Assembly: GCA_015067215.1 (NCBI GenBank)
Contig: SVMW01000017.1
Coordinates: 1 to 42,570 of the forward strand
DNA from: Oscillospiraceae bacterium
Lineage (GTDB): Bacteria > Bacillota > Clostridia > Oscillospirales > Ruminococcaceae
DNA length: 42,570 nt
Direction: 5' to 3'
Both the position numbers and the translations under genes were made by a program. A model generated the notes under the pieces. It saw nothing but the letters and a program-made list of their open reading frames with translations. It made no database searches and was not told the DNA's origin. Below are positions 8,477-16,543 of the stretch, one piece after another; position 1 is the stretch's first letter, and each line of letters opens with the position of its first letter.

Positions 8477-9103
8477 TTATTTCCGTTTTGTGAACAGACC
8501 GTCAAAAGTTTCCTTTGCAAGGGTGATAACTGCCGCAATTACTGCGGAATACACCAGCAGGTTGAATATATCCTTGAATTCCACCCTGAAAAACTCACCG
8601 ATTGCTTTGGTGCCATTGAATGTGACGTTTTCAATTGTCATGGTGTTGCCTGCCACGGTGGTAGGGTCAATGCGGACAGATTTAAGCCTTTTCACAGGCA
8701 TCTGTGCAGTGTAAAGTGTTTTATCGCTGCTGTCGGCATAAAACCAGTATCTTTTACCTGCGGAATATGCCCTGCCGTCACTTTCGCTGTAATAAACCAG
8801 CATTTCGCCCGGGTCTACCGTAAAGGTACACACCATGGAAATTCGTGCAACAGGCATATCCAGGTCCATAACAAGCTGAGGGTCGCCGTCGGTGGTTACA
8901 TATTCCCCTTTTTCGTTTTTCACTATACCGATAAGTTCAAATTCGTCAGCGGAATATGTCACAGTTTCCATTTTGCCTGTGGAACGCAGAAAGCTTTCAT
9001 ACCCGAAGGTTGCAGCATTTTTGCCAAGCCACAGCACACACAGCACTGCCGCACAGAAAACTATAAGTTTTGCTCCGTTTAAATTTTTAAGCTTTTTAAT
9101 CAT
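8477..9103 (-). CDS. Membrane-anchored protein of unknown function in the glycan operon
   Basis: The 208-residue protein has an N-terminal membrane helix (residues about 12-30), a beta-rich extracytoplasmic domain and a second hydrophobic helix near 183-197 followed by a basic end. This suggests an outside domain held between two membrane segments. Its start overlaps the stop of the preceding GT-C-like gene by four bases (ATGA), so the two are probably translated together. I recognise no family. The coupling suggests a partner or accessory domain of that membrane glycosyltransferase. Confidence 0.7.
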   Translation of the reverse strand: MIKKLKNLNGAKLIVFCAAVLCVLWLGKNAATFGYESFLRSTGKMETVTYSADEFELIGIVKNEKGEYVTTDGDPQLVMDLDMPVARISMVCTFTVDPGEMLVYYSESDGRAYSAGKRYWFYADSSDKTLYTAQMPVKRLKSVRIDPTTVAGNTMTIENVTFNGTKAIGEFFRVEFKDIFNLLVYSAVIAAVITLAKETFDGLFTKRK

Positions 9104-11103
9104 TGTCTTTCCACCTCGCCTTCTTTGATAAGTGAAAATTCAATGTAGTCGTTTGCACTGTCCGCTGCGGTAATTTCGTAGTAACCCACAGTGTAAAGAC
9201 CATATTTAAACACATCGCAGCCCAGTTCTTCTCCAAACATTTTCTGCAGTTTGTCGTTGCCGTAGTCAATCATAAAATGGGTGATGCCGGCATCTTCAAC
9301 ATATTTGATAAAATACTGACGCCAGGTTGCATTGTAGGTTGCTTCGTCCATCCCTGTAGGGTCAAACCACGGAATATCCTGCACGATAACACTTGGGCTC
9401 ATAACATAGGTATATTTGAACCATCTTTCGCCCGAGTCTTCCGCTTCAGCATAACAGAAGATAACATCATCCGGTTCGATGACATCTTCGATAGTTTCGT
9501 AGCTTGCGTATATGTTGTTCATAATGGATTCGCTTTCGCCCGAATACATTATGAAGGTGTTTTCGTAGGATACAAGGTAGCTGAACAGTGCAAACACCGC
9601 AAGGCAGAACCCGCACAGTGCCAGCTGGCCAAGTTTTTCAAAACGCGGATTTTTTGCCGCAAACACAAGGCAGAACACGCCCATTGCCAGCCACGCAAGG
9701 TAGAACGGATACATATATCTTTCGTAACTAGGCAGACTGTAGGCATTTGCCTTGAAAATGTAAACATAGATAAACAGGTGGAAGATGTAATAAGCCACAA
9801 AACTGATTACATTTGTTGCATAAAGCACCGCAATTTTAAGCATATTGCGCCAGCCTTTTACCATTACAAAGGCCACCGCAAACACAGCGGTAATAACAAA
9901 CATTGTTCTTACGCCGTTGCCGAACATTGACACAGGGCGGGAAAAGAGAACCGACAGCATTGCCTCCTGCATATCGATAAACTTATCACTTTTTTCAGGG
10001 CTTAAAAGCTCCTTCACGCCTACGATAAGCATTTCTGCCATGCCCAGATTCTGTGCGCCGCCAAGTTCAAAGCGGTTGGTGGACATAACCTTTGCCATGT
10101 GAATTGTCCACGCCATAAAGGTTGCCACTGTTGTTACGCCCATTGCAGCTGCTGCCGCAATTTTGCCGATAAGCCCTTTGATTTTGAGGAATACAAAATC
10201 AGGCTGAACAAAGAACATATCTGCAAACACCATAAAGGTGATGATAAGTGAAAACGCAAAGCCCATATCCTTCATAAGGGTAAAGGAAACAAGCACAGGC
10301 AGCAGGGCAATTATGTGGTTGCCGCTGTTTTTGACATCAGAGCCGCAGCTTAAAGCGCCGCTGTCCTTTCTGCCAAAGAAATAAACCGCCATTGCCCCTG
10401 CAAAGGTTACACCAAGGGGAATATCGCTCATAACCGAGATGTATACCCGCACCATGTAAACAATTTTTGTGTAAACTTCAAACACAAAAGGGGTTAAAAA
10501 GCCAAAGAGGAACACCACAAATGCATTGTGCCATTTTTCCTTTTTAAAAGCTGCGGTCCATGCTGCAAAGGATGACAGCAACAGTACATCATATGCAAAA
10601 AACGCTTTCCATTCCACATAACCCTGACCGATTGGCTGGAAGAAATAAACCAGAGCATCAAGGGCAGGAGGTGTGGTTTTGCCGATAAGGCTGGAGTCGT
10701 AATAGGTGTAGATTGCATCGTGATATTTTGTAAGCTTCTGGCTTGTGCCCCAGAAACTGAATTCGTCCCATACATAAAGTACCGGCTGGTTAACGCTGAG
10801 TATTACAAACATAAACACACAGCCGATTACAAACATTATTACCCCCGGGGAGAAAAAGTCCGCAAGGTCCTTTTTCAGGTCCGGAGATTTTTTTGCCGCA
10901 ACGGCAAACAGCACCGCTGCACCGATATAGCACAGCCACACGGCCGGTGCCAGCAGGTTAACAAGGCTGAGCAGGCTGACAAAGGCAATAACGCCTGTTA
11001 CCGCCACAAAAGGGGTAACTGACGCATTTAACCCGCACAGCTTGTAAAGGCAGAATGCCAGCAGCAGTATTACAAATAAAGAAAAGATACTGTCAAGAAA
11101 CAT
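9100..11103 (-). CDS. Polytopic membrane protein, GT-C glycosyltransferase-like
   Basis: The 667-residue protein has about a dozen hydrophobic segments and a soluble C-terminal part. An early extracytoplasmic loop contains YVWDEFSFWG (near residue 113), resembling the acidic loop motif of GT-C enzymes that use lipid-linked sugars. The ATG at 11103 has AAAGGTGA seven bases upstream and is preferred to a TTG six bases earlier. It overlaps the end of the DUF2142 gene by 11 bases and the next gene's start by four, so all three are coupled. Transfer or polymerisation of a surface glycan is likely, but donor and acceptor are unknown. Confidence 0.65.
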   Translation of the reverse strand: MFLDSIFSLFVILLLAFCLYKLCGLNASVTPFVAVTGVIAFVSLLSLVNLLAPAVWLCYIGAAVLFAVAAKKSPDLKKDLADFFSPGVIMFVIGCVFMFVILSVNQPVLYVWDEFSFWGTSQKLTKYHDAIYTYYDSSLIGKTTPPALDALVYFFQPIGQGYVEWKAFFAYDVLLLSSFAAWTAAFKKEKWHNAFVVFLFGFLTPFVFEVYTKIVYMVRVYISVMSDIPLGVTFAGAMAVYFFGRKDSGALSCGSDVKNSGNHIIALLPVLVSFTLMKDMGFAFSLIITFMVFADMFFVQPDFVFLKIKGLIGKIAAAAAMGVTTVATFMAWTIHMAKVMSTNRFELGGAQNLGMAEMLIVGVKELLSPEKSDKFIDMQEAMLSVLFSRPVSMFGNGVRTMFVITAVFAVAFVMVKGWRNMLKIAVLYATNVISFVAYYIFHLFIYVYIFKANAYSLPSYERYMYPFYLAWLAMGVFCLVFAAKNPRFEKLGQLALCGFCLAVFALFSYLVSYENTFIMYSGESESIMNNIYASYETIEDVIEPDDVIFCYAEAEDSGERWFKYTYVMSPSVIVQDIPWFDPTGMDEATYNATWRQYFIKYVEDAGITHFMIDYGNDKLQKMFGEELGCDVFKYGLYTVGYYEITAADSANDYIEFSLIKEGEVERQ

Positions 11104-12676
11104 AAACAATCACCTTTGTAGGTAAATAATAAGCTGCAAACAGCAGCAGGCAGGAAACCAGCGCAAATATATAGCTTATATATACCGAGCTTGTTTCGCC
11201 TTTGGTTTCGGTCTGTTTTGCCATATACCCCTTTGCCCAGTAGCTTACAGTTAAAAGTATGCCCATAAAGCCGGGGAACAGATATCTCATCTGCAGGCCG
11301 ATAACCTGTGGAAGTGTAACAGGTGTCCAGCTTAAGTACATGCCTGTAAGCACAACACCGTATGTAAGCAAAGTTGTGAGCATAAACATGCACACCTTTG
11401 CAAAGTCCTGTTTTTCAATGCGGTGAGCATTTTTAAAGCTTGCCAGCAGCAGCACAGCAGGTGTCAGGAAGCTGACAAGTTTTATGTCCACATCAATCCA
11501 GCCAAACAGACCGCCGCTGGAGAGGAAGAAGGAGTTGTTGCGCAGTGTGTCAAGGAACACCACAAAATATCTCAGTGGGTTGGAAAGCACAAATTTAAGC
11601 TGCTCGGCAGGGTTGGAATCGCTCATTGTGCGGGGAATTTCGCCATAGTTGGACAAAAGGGAAACGCTGAGTGATGTGCCGAAATAAACAAGGCAGAACA
11701 CGCCTGCGGTGATAACCGCATAGTGCCATTTTTTAATTTTCAGTTTCCAGTCTTTACGGTTTATCACAAAAATAAGCGGTGCAAAGACAATGTAACTGAT
11801 TTTGCTTGTGCACAGCACCGCAAAAGCCACCGCATAGGTGATTGCCTTTTTGCGGTCAAAGCTGTCGCTTAAAACTGCGCCGAACAACAGGAACATAAGC
11901 CCGAACAGCATGCTGTCGTTGTTGCAGCTTGCCGCAATAAACAATGTGAGCGGCATTGCCATAAGGGTGAACATTATAATTTTAAAACGGCTTGCCCAGC
12001 TGAGTGCAAAATAGCAGCACAAACTGTAAAATGCAAGGTTCGCAATGCGTGCCAGCCAGTAGCAGATGAGTGCATCGGCACCGAAAATGCGGCCGATAAA
12101 CACACCGAAAGCCTGTGGCAGATACGGGATAATCTGGAATATAATTATGCCTACCCCTGTGCCCTTTTCCCCTTTTTCAAGGTCTTCGAAATAGTTGTTA
12201 AACTGTGTGAAGATGGTGTTGCCCTTTTCGGCAGGGTAACCGTTGCGGTATGCAACAGGAAAATTGTCGATAAGCAGGTTGACATCGTTTGGCCATTCCT
12301 GTTCTTCGTCAAAGGCAAAGTCCCCCATGCCCATTGCATAGCTGCGCAGAAAATGGCTAGGTTCGTCCGGCACCTGATTTGGCGGTGTCACAAGGGCAAA
12401 GCACACACCGCTGATAAATATGAGCAGCGACATAAAAAGTGCTGTGTTTTCCCTGCTGATTTTCTTTGCCAGAAGGGTGAGTGCCGCAATACCGATAAAG
12501 ATTGCGGCAAGACCGATTGTGCCGTTAATCTGGCCCAGCCAATGGGGAGAATACACCACACGGGTAAAATAAACCACAAAAAATGCAGTGCAGAATAAAA
12601 GCAAACAGCCTATACCGCACAGCAATATAGGCTTTTGTTTTAATTGTTTAAGTAAATTTTTGATTTTGTCAGCCAT
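11093..12676 (-). CDS. DUF2142 family membrane protein, GT-C-like
   Basis: The 527-residue protein has ten or more membrane helices and the DUF2142 hallmark TPPNQVPDEPSHFLRSY in the first large outside loop (near residue 100). Members are often found in cell-wall and exopolysaccharide clusters and are thought to be GT-C-like transferases, but the biochemical role is not established. The ATG at 12676 is preferred to a GTG at 12685 because AAGG is too close to the GTG. It follows legB after 26 bases and overlaps the next membrane gene, so it belongs to the legB-to-ptmE unit. Confidence 0.8.
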   Translation of the reverse strand: MADKIKNLLKQLKQKPILLCGIGCLLLFCTAFFVVYFTRVVYSPHWLGQINGTIGLAAIFIGIAALTLLAKKISRENTALFMSLLIFISGVCFALVTPPNQVPDEPSHFLRSYAMGMGDFAFDEEQEWPNDVNLLIDNFPVAYRNGYPAEKGNTIFTQFNNYFEDLEKGEKGTGVGIIIFQIIPYLPQAFGVFIGRIFGADALICYWLARIANLAFYSLCCYFALSWASRFKIIMFTLMAMPLTLFIAASCNNDSMLFGLMFLLFGAVLSDSFDRKKAITYAVAFAVLCTSKISYIVFAPLIFVINRKDWKLKIKKWHYAVITAGVFCLVYFGTSLSVSLLSNYGEIPRTMSDSNPAEQLKFVLSNPLRYFVVFLDTLRNNSFFLSSGGLFGWIDVDIKLVSFLTPAVLLLASFKNAHRIEKQDFAKVCMFMLTTLLTYGVVLTGMYLSWTPVTLPQVIGLQMRYLFPGFMGILLTVSYWAKGYMAKQTETKGETSSVYISYIFALVSCLLLFAAYYLPTKVIVYVS

Positions 12677-12702
12677 AAACTTCACAACCTTGTAACGGAA
12701 TT

Positions 12703-13686
12703 TTATACGTTGTAGATTTCAGGTTTATAGCGGTCAAGGTTTGCGCGCATCCATTCGATTGTTTCGGCAATGCCCTGTTCGAATGTGTAGTTTGGTTTCC
12801 AGCCTGTGAGCTTGTTGAGTTCTTTTGCTGTACCAAGCAGACGGTTAACTTCGCTCTTTTCAGGGCGCAGACGCTGTTCTTCGCAGATGATGCGTGCGTT
12901 AGGGTTGATCTGACGGATCATTTCGTTTGCAAGATCACCGATGGAAATTTCCTTTTCGGTAGCGATGTTAAGTTCGCGGCCGATTGTATTGTCGTGTTTT
13001 GCAATTGTCACAAAGCCGTTTGCTGTGTCTTTTACATAGTTGAAATCGCGTGTTGGTGTAAGGCTGCCAAGCTTGATTTCTTCCTGACCGGACAAAAGCT
13101 GTGTGATGATTGTAGGAATAACTGCACGGGCAGACTGTCTTGGGCCGTATGTGTTGAACGGACGCACAATTGTAACAGGTGTTTCAAAACTTCTGTAGAA
13201 GCTTTCAGCAATTCTGTCTGCACCGATTTTTGTTGCGGAATATGGGCTCTGGCCCTGATATGGGTGCTTTTCGTCAATAGGAACATACTGTGCTGTGCCG
13301 TAAACTTCGCTTGTGGAAGTTACCAGAACTCTTCTTGTATCAAGGTCTCGTGCAGCCTGCAGAATGTTGAGTGTGCCTTTAACGTTTGTGTCAACGTATG
13401 TGTCAGGTGAATGATAGCTGAAAGGAATTGCAATAAGTGCTGCAAGGTGGAACACTGTGTCCTGACCTTTCATGGCAACACGCACACCATTAGGGTCTCT
13501 TACATCCCCCAGAACAACATTCATGGAAGCTTTTTCTTCCTTGCTGAGTGTGTCCAGCCAGCCCCACTGACCGAATGAGTTATAAAGACAGAAAGCTGTA
13601 ACGTCGTAGCCTTCTCTGATAAGCTGCTGTGTAAGGTGGCTGCCGATAAAACCGTCAGCGCCTGTAACCATAACTTTTTTAGACAT
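12703..13686 (-). CDS. legB: LegB-like NDP-sugar 4,6-dehydratase (extended SDR)
   Basis: The 327-residue extended short-chain dehydrogenase begins with the NAD loop GADGFIG (residues 9-15). It has the Ser-Thr active-site segment VTSTSEVYG (near 122-130) and the YxxxK catalytic pair (Y149, K153). It is closest in type to LegB/GDP-sugar dehydratases, which make the 4-keto-6-deoxy intermediate from GDP-GlcNAc. It is the first gene of the upstream unit, with GTGAGGA before the ATG and a promoter at 13734-13762. Other SDR dehydratases or epimerases cannot be fully excluded, but the aminotransferase, epimerase and synthase in the same locus fit LegB. Confidence 0.85.
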   Translation of the reverse strand: MSKKVMVTGADGFIGSHLTQQLIREGYDVTAFCLYNSFGQWGWLDTLSKEEKASMNVVLGDVRDPNGVRVAMKGQDTVFHLAALIAIPFSYHSPDTYVDTNVKGTLNILQAARDLDTRRVLVTSTSEVYGTAQYVPIDEKHPYQGQSPYSATKIGADRIAESFYRSFETPVTIVRPFNTYGPRQSARAVIPTIITQLLSGQEEIKLGSLTPTRDFNYVKDTANGFVTIAKHDNTIGRELNIATEKEISIGDLANEMIRQINPNARIICEEQRLRPEKSEVNRLLGTAKELNKLTGWKPNYTFEQGIAETIEWMRANLDRYKPEIYNV

Positions 13687-13733
13687 ATATTTTCCTCACT
13701 TTTGTTTAGTGTAAAATGCTTATTATCCTTAAT

Positions 13734-13762
13734 ATTGTAACACAAATATAGCATTTAGCCAA
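13734..13762 (-). promoter_or_regulatory. Promoter of the legB unit
   Basis: On the minus strand TTGGCT (13757-13762) and TACAAT (13734-13739) are 17 bases apart, about 47 bases upstream of the legB ATG. It lies back to back with a plus-strand TATAAT at 13819-13824 that probably serves the SGNH gene. Confidence 0.65.
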
Positions 13763-13818
13763 GTACCTATATAATATTTATAAGAATATTTACAAACAGA
13801 CTAAATTGTAGTAAACTG

Positions 13819-13824
13819 TATAAT
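13819..13824 (+). promoter_or_regulatory. Candidate -10 box of the SGNH-protein gene
   Basis: A perfect TATAAT lies 32 bases before the ATG at 13856. No convincing -35 is seen at the usual distance, so an activator or weak promoter is possible. Confidence 0.45.
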
Positions 13825-13855
13825 GGTTTAATATGTTTTTCTGAAAGGAATTTTT

Positions 13856-14785
13856 ATGTTAAAATTAGCAAAAAAACTGGCAATCGTAATGGTGCCTGTA
13901 CTTATATATTTCGGCATTTTTATCTATTTTGAGCCTTACAACTACTTTGGCATAAAGCAGAGTGCCTACACAGGCGACAGCGCAATTGTAAGGGTGCGAA
14001 ACTACAATGCCGACCCTGCCGATGTGATTATTCTGGGCGACAGCAAAATGGCTCACTTCGATATGGAAAAGGTGGAAAATCTTGTGGGAGAAAAGGTTGG
14101 TCAGCTCAGTTTCGGCGGTGCGGCCATAAACGAAAGCATTGACCTTTTCTACTATGCTGTGGAACAGAACCCTGAGATACATACTGTATATTTCGGTGCA
14201 AGCTTTTATACCCTTAACAAAAGCTATTACAAGGACAGAATGAGCAGCATTGAAACAATTGCGGAAAACCCTTTTGCATATATGCTCAACTTCAACTACA
14301 ACGTTGAAATGCTCAACGAAATCAAATATTTCCTGCAGGGCGTGGAAAACGTAGCTTCCACCCATCACGAAGACTGGCCTGAGGAAGATTATTACAACCA
14401 AGACGGAACAAAGAAAAAGTTCCGCCGCAACCTTGAAGAATACGCCGACACAATTTACGGTGTTTGCACTGCTGTGCCTTACGAAATTGACACAGAAGAC
14501 GTGGAAAGATACATCGAAATGGCAAAATACTGCAAGGACAACGGTATCCGCCTTGTGACAGTTATGCCGCCTATGGAAGACAGCCTTAAAGAACTTGTTG
14601 TTGAACCGCTGGGCATTGACAGGCACATTGTGGATTTTGTAAACAAAGTAAGCGAATACAGTGAAGTTAAAAACTTTGAATACAACCAGGTTAACCCGTT
14701 CAGTCAGGAACAGTTTTATGACGGGTTCCACCTTGACACCTACAGCGGTCTGCCGATTTTCACCGAAATGCTGTTCGGGGAATAA
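13856..14785 (+). CDS. Membrane-anchored SGNH-hydrolase-like protein
   Basis: The 309-residue protein has one N-terminal membrane helix (residues about 9-25) and a large extracytoplasmic domain. VIILGDSKMAH (near residue 60) carries the GDS-type catalytic serine block and DGFHLD near the C-terminus supplies the Asp/His pair, as in SGNH hydrolases and the DltD/AlgJ-like acyl-transfer proteins. Adding or removing O-acetyl groups on a surface glycan is a plausible role. AAAGGA precedes the ATG. It diverges from legB and is followed by a GT-B-like gene, tying it to the glycan locus. No MBOAT partner is visible. Confidence 0.72.
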   Translation: MLKLAKKLAIVMVPVLIYFGIFIYFEPYNYFGIKQSAYTGDSAIVRVRNYNADPADVIILGDSKMAHFDMEKVENLVGEKVGQLSFGGAAINESIDLFYYAVEQNPEIHTVYFGASFYTLNKSYYKDRMSSIETIAENPFAYMLNFNYNVEMLNEIKYFLQGVENVASTHHEDWPEEDYYNQDGTKKKFRRNLEEYADTIYGVCTAVPYEIDTEDVERYIEMAKYCKDNGIRLVTVMPPMEDSLKELVVEPLGIDRHIVDFVNKVSEYSEVKNFEYNQVNPFSQEQFYDGFHLDTYSGLPIFTEMLFGE

Positions 14786-14793
14786 ATTGCTGT

Positions 14794-14898
14794 GTCATTC
14801 TGAGGCATTTATGCCGAAGAATCTCTCTGTTTTTACAATATACCGGCTGAATGCAATTTCATCAGCCCGAGAGACTCTTCGCATCCGCTCAGAGTGAC
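14794..14898. repeat. Dispersed palindromic element with TCATTCTGA end, copy 2
   Basis: It begins GTCATTCTGAGG..GAAGAATCTCTC and ends GAGAGACTCTTCGCATCC..CAGAGTGAC, so the ends are inverted repeats and the whole can fold as a long imperfect hairpin. It fills most of the gap between the SGNH gene and the next gene. A partial CACTTTTGG-type motif follows near 14900-14945. Confidence 0.7.
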
Positions 14899-14966
14899 AA
14901 CTTTGCCAAAAGTGACATACACAGGCGAACAAGGTTCGCCAAAAATAACCCTTACGGAGTAATATT

Positions 14967-16289
14967 ATGGCTTTGGATTTTTTAATTCTTTATGAACATA
15001 TTGTAAGAGAATACGAAAGTATTACACTGCTTAAAGCAGAGCTGGAACGCCGCGGCTACACCGCAGAAATCCGTCAGCTGCTTGCAAAAAAGGAACGCCG
15101 TCTTTTTAAACAGGACAAGCCTAAGGTTGTGGTTGCAAGTGCAATGTACGACAACAAGACAATGAACAGCTTTGTCTACAACAACGTTGGCGTGTGCAAC
15201 AAGGTGGTTAACCTGCACTGGGAACAGGTGCTCAGCGAAGAACAGGAAAACAGCCCGTTTTTCAACTGCGGCGAAGCTGCTGCATATGCAATGCACACCT
15301 GCTGGGGCGAAAAAAGCCGCGACAGAATTGTAAAATACGGTGTGCCTGTTGAAAACACAACCATTACAGGTGCTGTAACACTGGACTTTCTGCGCCCTGA
15401 GTTCAAAGGCTATTACAAGGAAAAGGAAGAACTTTGCAGAGAGTTCGGTCTTGACCCAGATAAACGCCTTGCACTGTATGTTTCCAGCTTTTCCGTTGCA
15501 TATATGTCCGACAAGGAAATCAGCGAGCTGAACGACCTTGCAGGTGTAAGCTTTGACCAGTTCCGTGTGACAGCGTGCAAAAGCATGAACCGCACACTTG
15601 AATGGGTGGATAAATTTTTGCAGACAGAGGAAGGCCAGAAGACAGAATTTGTTTACCGCCGCCACCCAAGCGAATGGAACAGCCCAATCCTTGCCGAAAT
15701 AGCCGCAAAACACAAAAACTTCCACCTTATCACCGATTATTCCGTTAAACAGTGGATTGTGGCAGCCGACACAATTTTCAGCTGGATTTCCACCTCCATT
15801 GCAGAGATTTATTTTGCAAACAAAAGCTGCTTTGTAATCCGCCCGTATCCTGTTGAATGGGAGTACGACCCTGTTATCTACAAAGACTGCCGTTTTATTG
15901 ACAACTACGAAGATTTTGCGGCAACCTTTACTGCAGAAAACGCACCGTTCCCTATCGATAAGGAAATGATGCTGAGCCACTACGACCAGACAGATGTGCC
16001 AAGCTATGTAAGAATTGCCGATGTGTGCGAAAAAATGCTGCTGGAAGACAGCGATGCCACAGGCAGAAAGCCTTTTGACCACTTTACACCAAAGTTCAGC
16101 TGGTTAAAATATTTCTCACTTATCGGTCTGCACTTTATGTATAAAATCAAGCTTGACCCTGCAAAGCTGAAAATTTTTGGACCACTCAGCGAATGGGCAG
16201 GCAGAATTTACGGCCACATCAGCAAGTCCTATGTTTCAAAGGAAATGGATGCACAGTTCCGTGCAAAAATTGATAAATTTATAAAATAA
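14967..16289 (+). CDS. Surface carbohydrate biosynthesis protein, GT-B-like (LIC12192-type)
   Basis: The 440-residue soluble protein has features of the 'surface carbohydrate biosynthesis protein' families and of CDP-glycerol/polysialyl-transferase-like GT-B proteins. These include an N-terminal domain with LHWEQVLSEEQ, then YRRHPSEW (near residue 230) and a WIVAADTIFSWISTSIAEIYFANK nucleotide-binding-type segment near residue 265. CGGAG lies seven bases before the ATG and a strong terminator follows. Given its place beside the nonulosonate genes, transfer of the CMP-activated sugar onto an acceptor is an attractive inference, but the donor is not shown by the sequence. Confidence 0.68.
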   Translation: MALDFLILYEHIVREYESITLLKAELERRGYTAEIRQLLAKKERRLFKQDKPKVVVASAMYDNKTMNSFVYNNVGVCNKVVNLHWEQVLSEEQENSPFFNCGEAAAYAMHTCWGEKSRDRIVKYGVPVENTTITGAVTLDFLRPEFKGYYKEKEELCREFGLDPDKRLALYVSSFSVAYMSDKEISELNDLAGVSFDQFRVTACKSMNRTLEWVDKFLQTEEGQKTEFVYRRHPSEWNSPILAEIAAKHKNFHLITDYSVKQWIVAADTIFSWISTSIAEIYFANKSCFVIRPYPVEWEYDPVIYKDCRFIDNYEDFAATFTAENAPFPIDKEMMLSHYDQTDVPSYVRIADVCEKMLLEDSDATGRKPFDHFTPKFSWLKYFSLIGLHFMYKIKLDPAKLKIFGPLSEWAGRIYGHISKSYVSKEMDAQFRAKIDKFIK

Positions 16290-16299
16290 ACAACACCAG

Positions 16300-16330
16300 A
16301 AGGGCACCGCAAGGTGTCCTTTATTTTTTT
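16300..16330 (+). terminator. Terminator after the GT-B-like gene
   Basis: AAGGGCACC-GCAA-GGTGTCCTT forms a nine-bp stem followed by TATTTTTTT, eleven bases past the stop codon. Confidence 0.92.
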
Positions 16331-16360
16331 CATCAAACGGACAACCGCTGTTCTGTCAGT

Positions 16361-16400
16361 GCAGAGAGATTCTTCGGTCGTTACACTCCCTCAGAATGAC
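16361..16400. repeat. Half copy of the TCATTCTGA palindromic element, copy 3
   Basis: Only one arm is present: GCAGAGAGATTCTTCGGTCG followed by TTACACTCCCTCAGAATGAC, the inverted end seen in copies 2 and 4. Confidence 0.6.
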
Positions 16401-16484
16401 ATATTTTTTATTAACTTAACAACATTGTTCAATCTGGTGTCCTTTTCATATTTTTTATGGAGCGGACATATTCCGCTGCCATAT

Positions 16485-16513
16485 TTGACTTTTATATGTC
16501 AATATAATAAACT
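16485..16513 (+). promoter_or_regulatory. Promoter with embedded palindrome before the anchored beta-rich protein
   Basis: TTGACT (16485-16490) and TAAACT (16508-16513) are 17 bases apart. The spacer region contains the perfect inverted repeat TTGAC-N8-GTCAA (16485-16502), which overlaps the -35 and could be an operator. Confidence 0.5.
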
Positions 16514-16543
16514 GTAATTAAAGATCACACGGAGGGAAACGGT

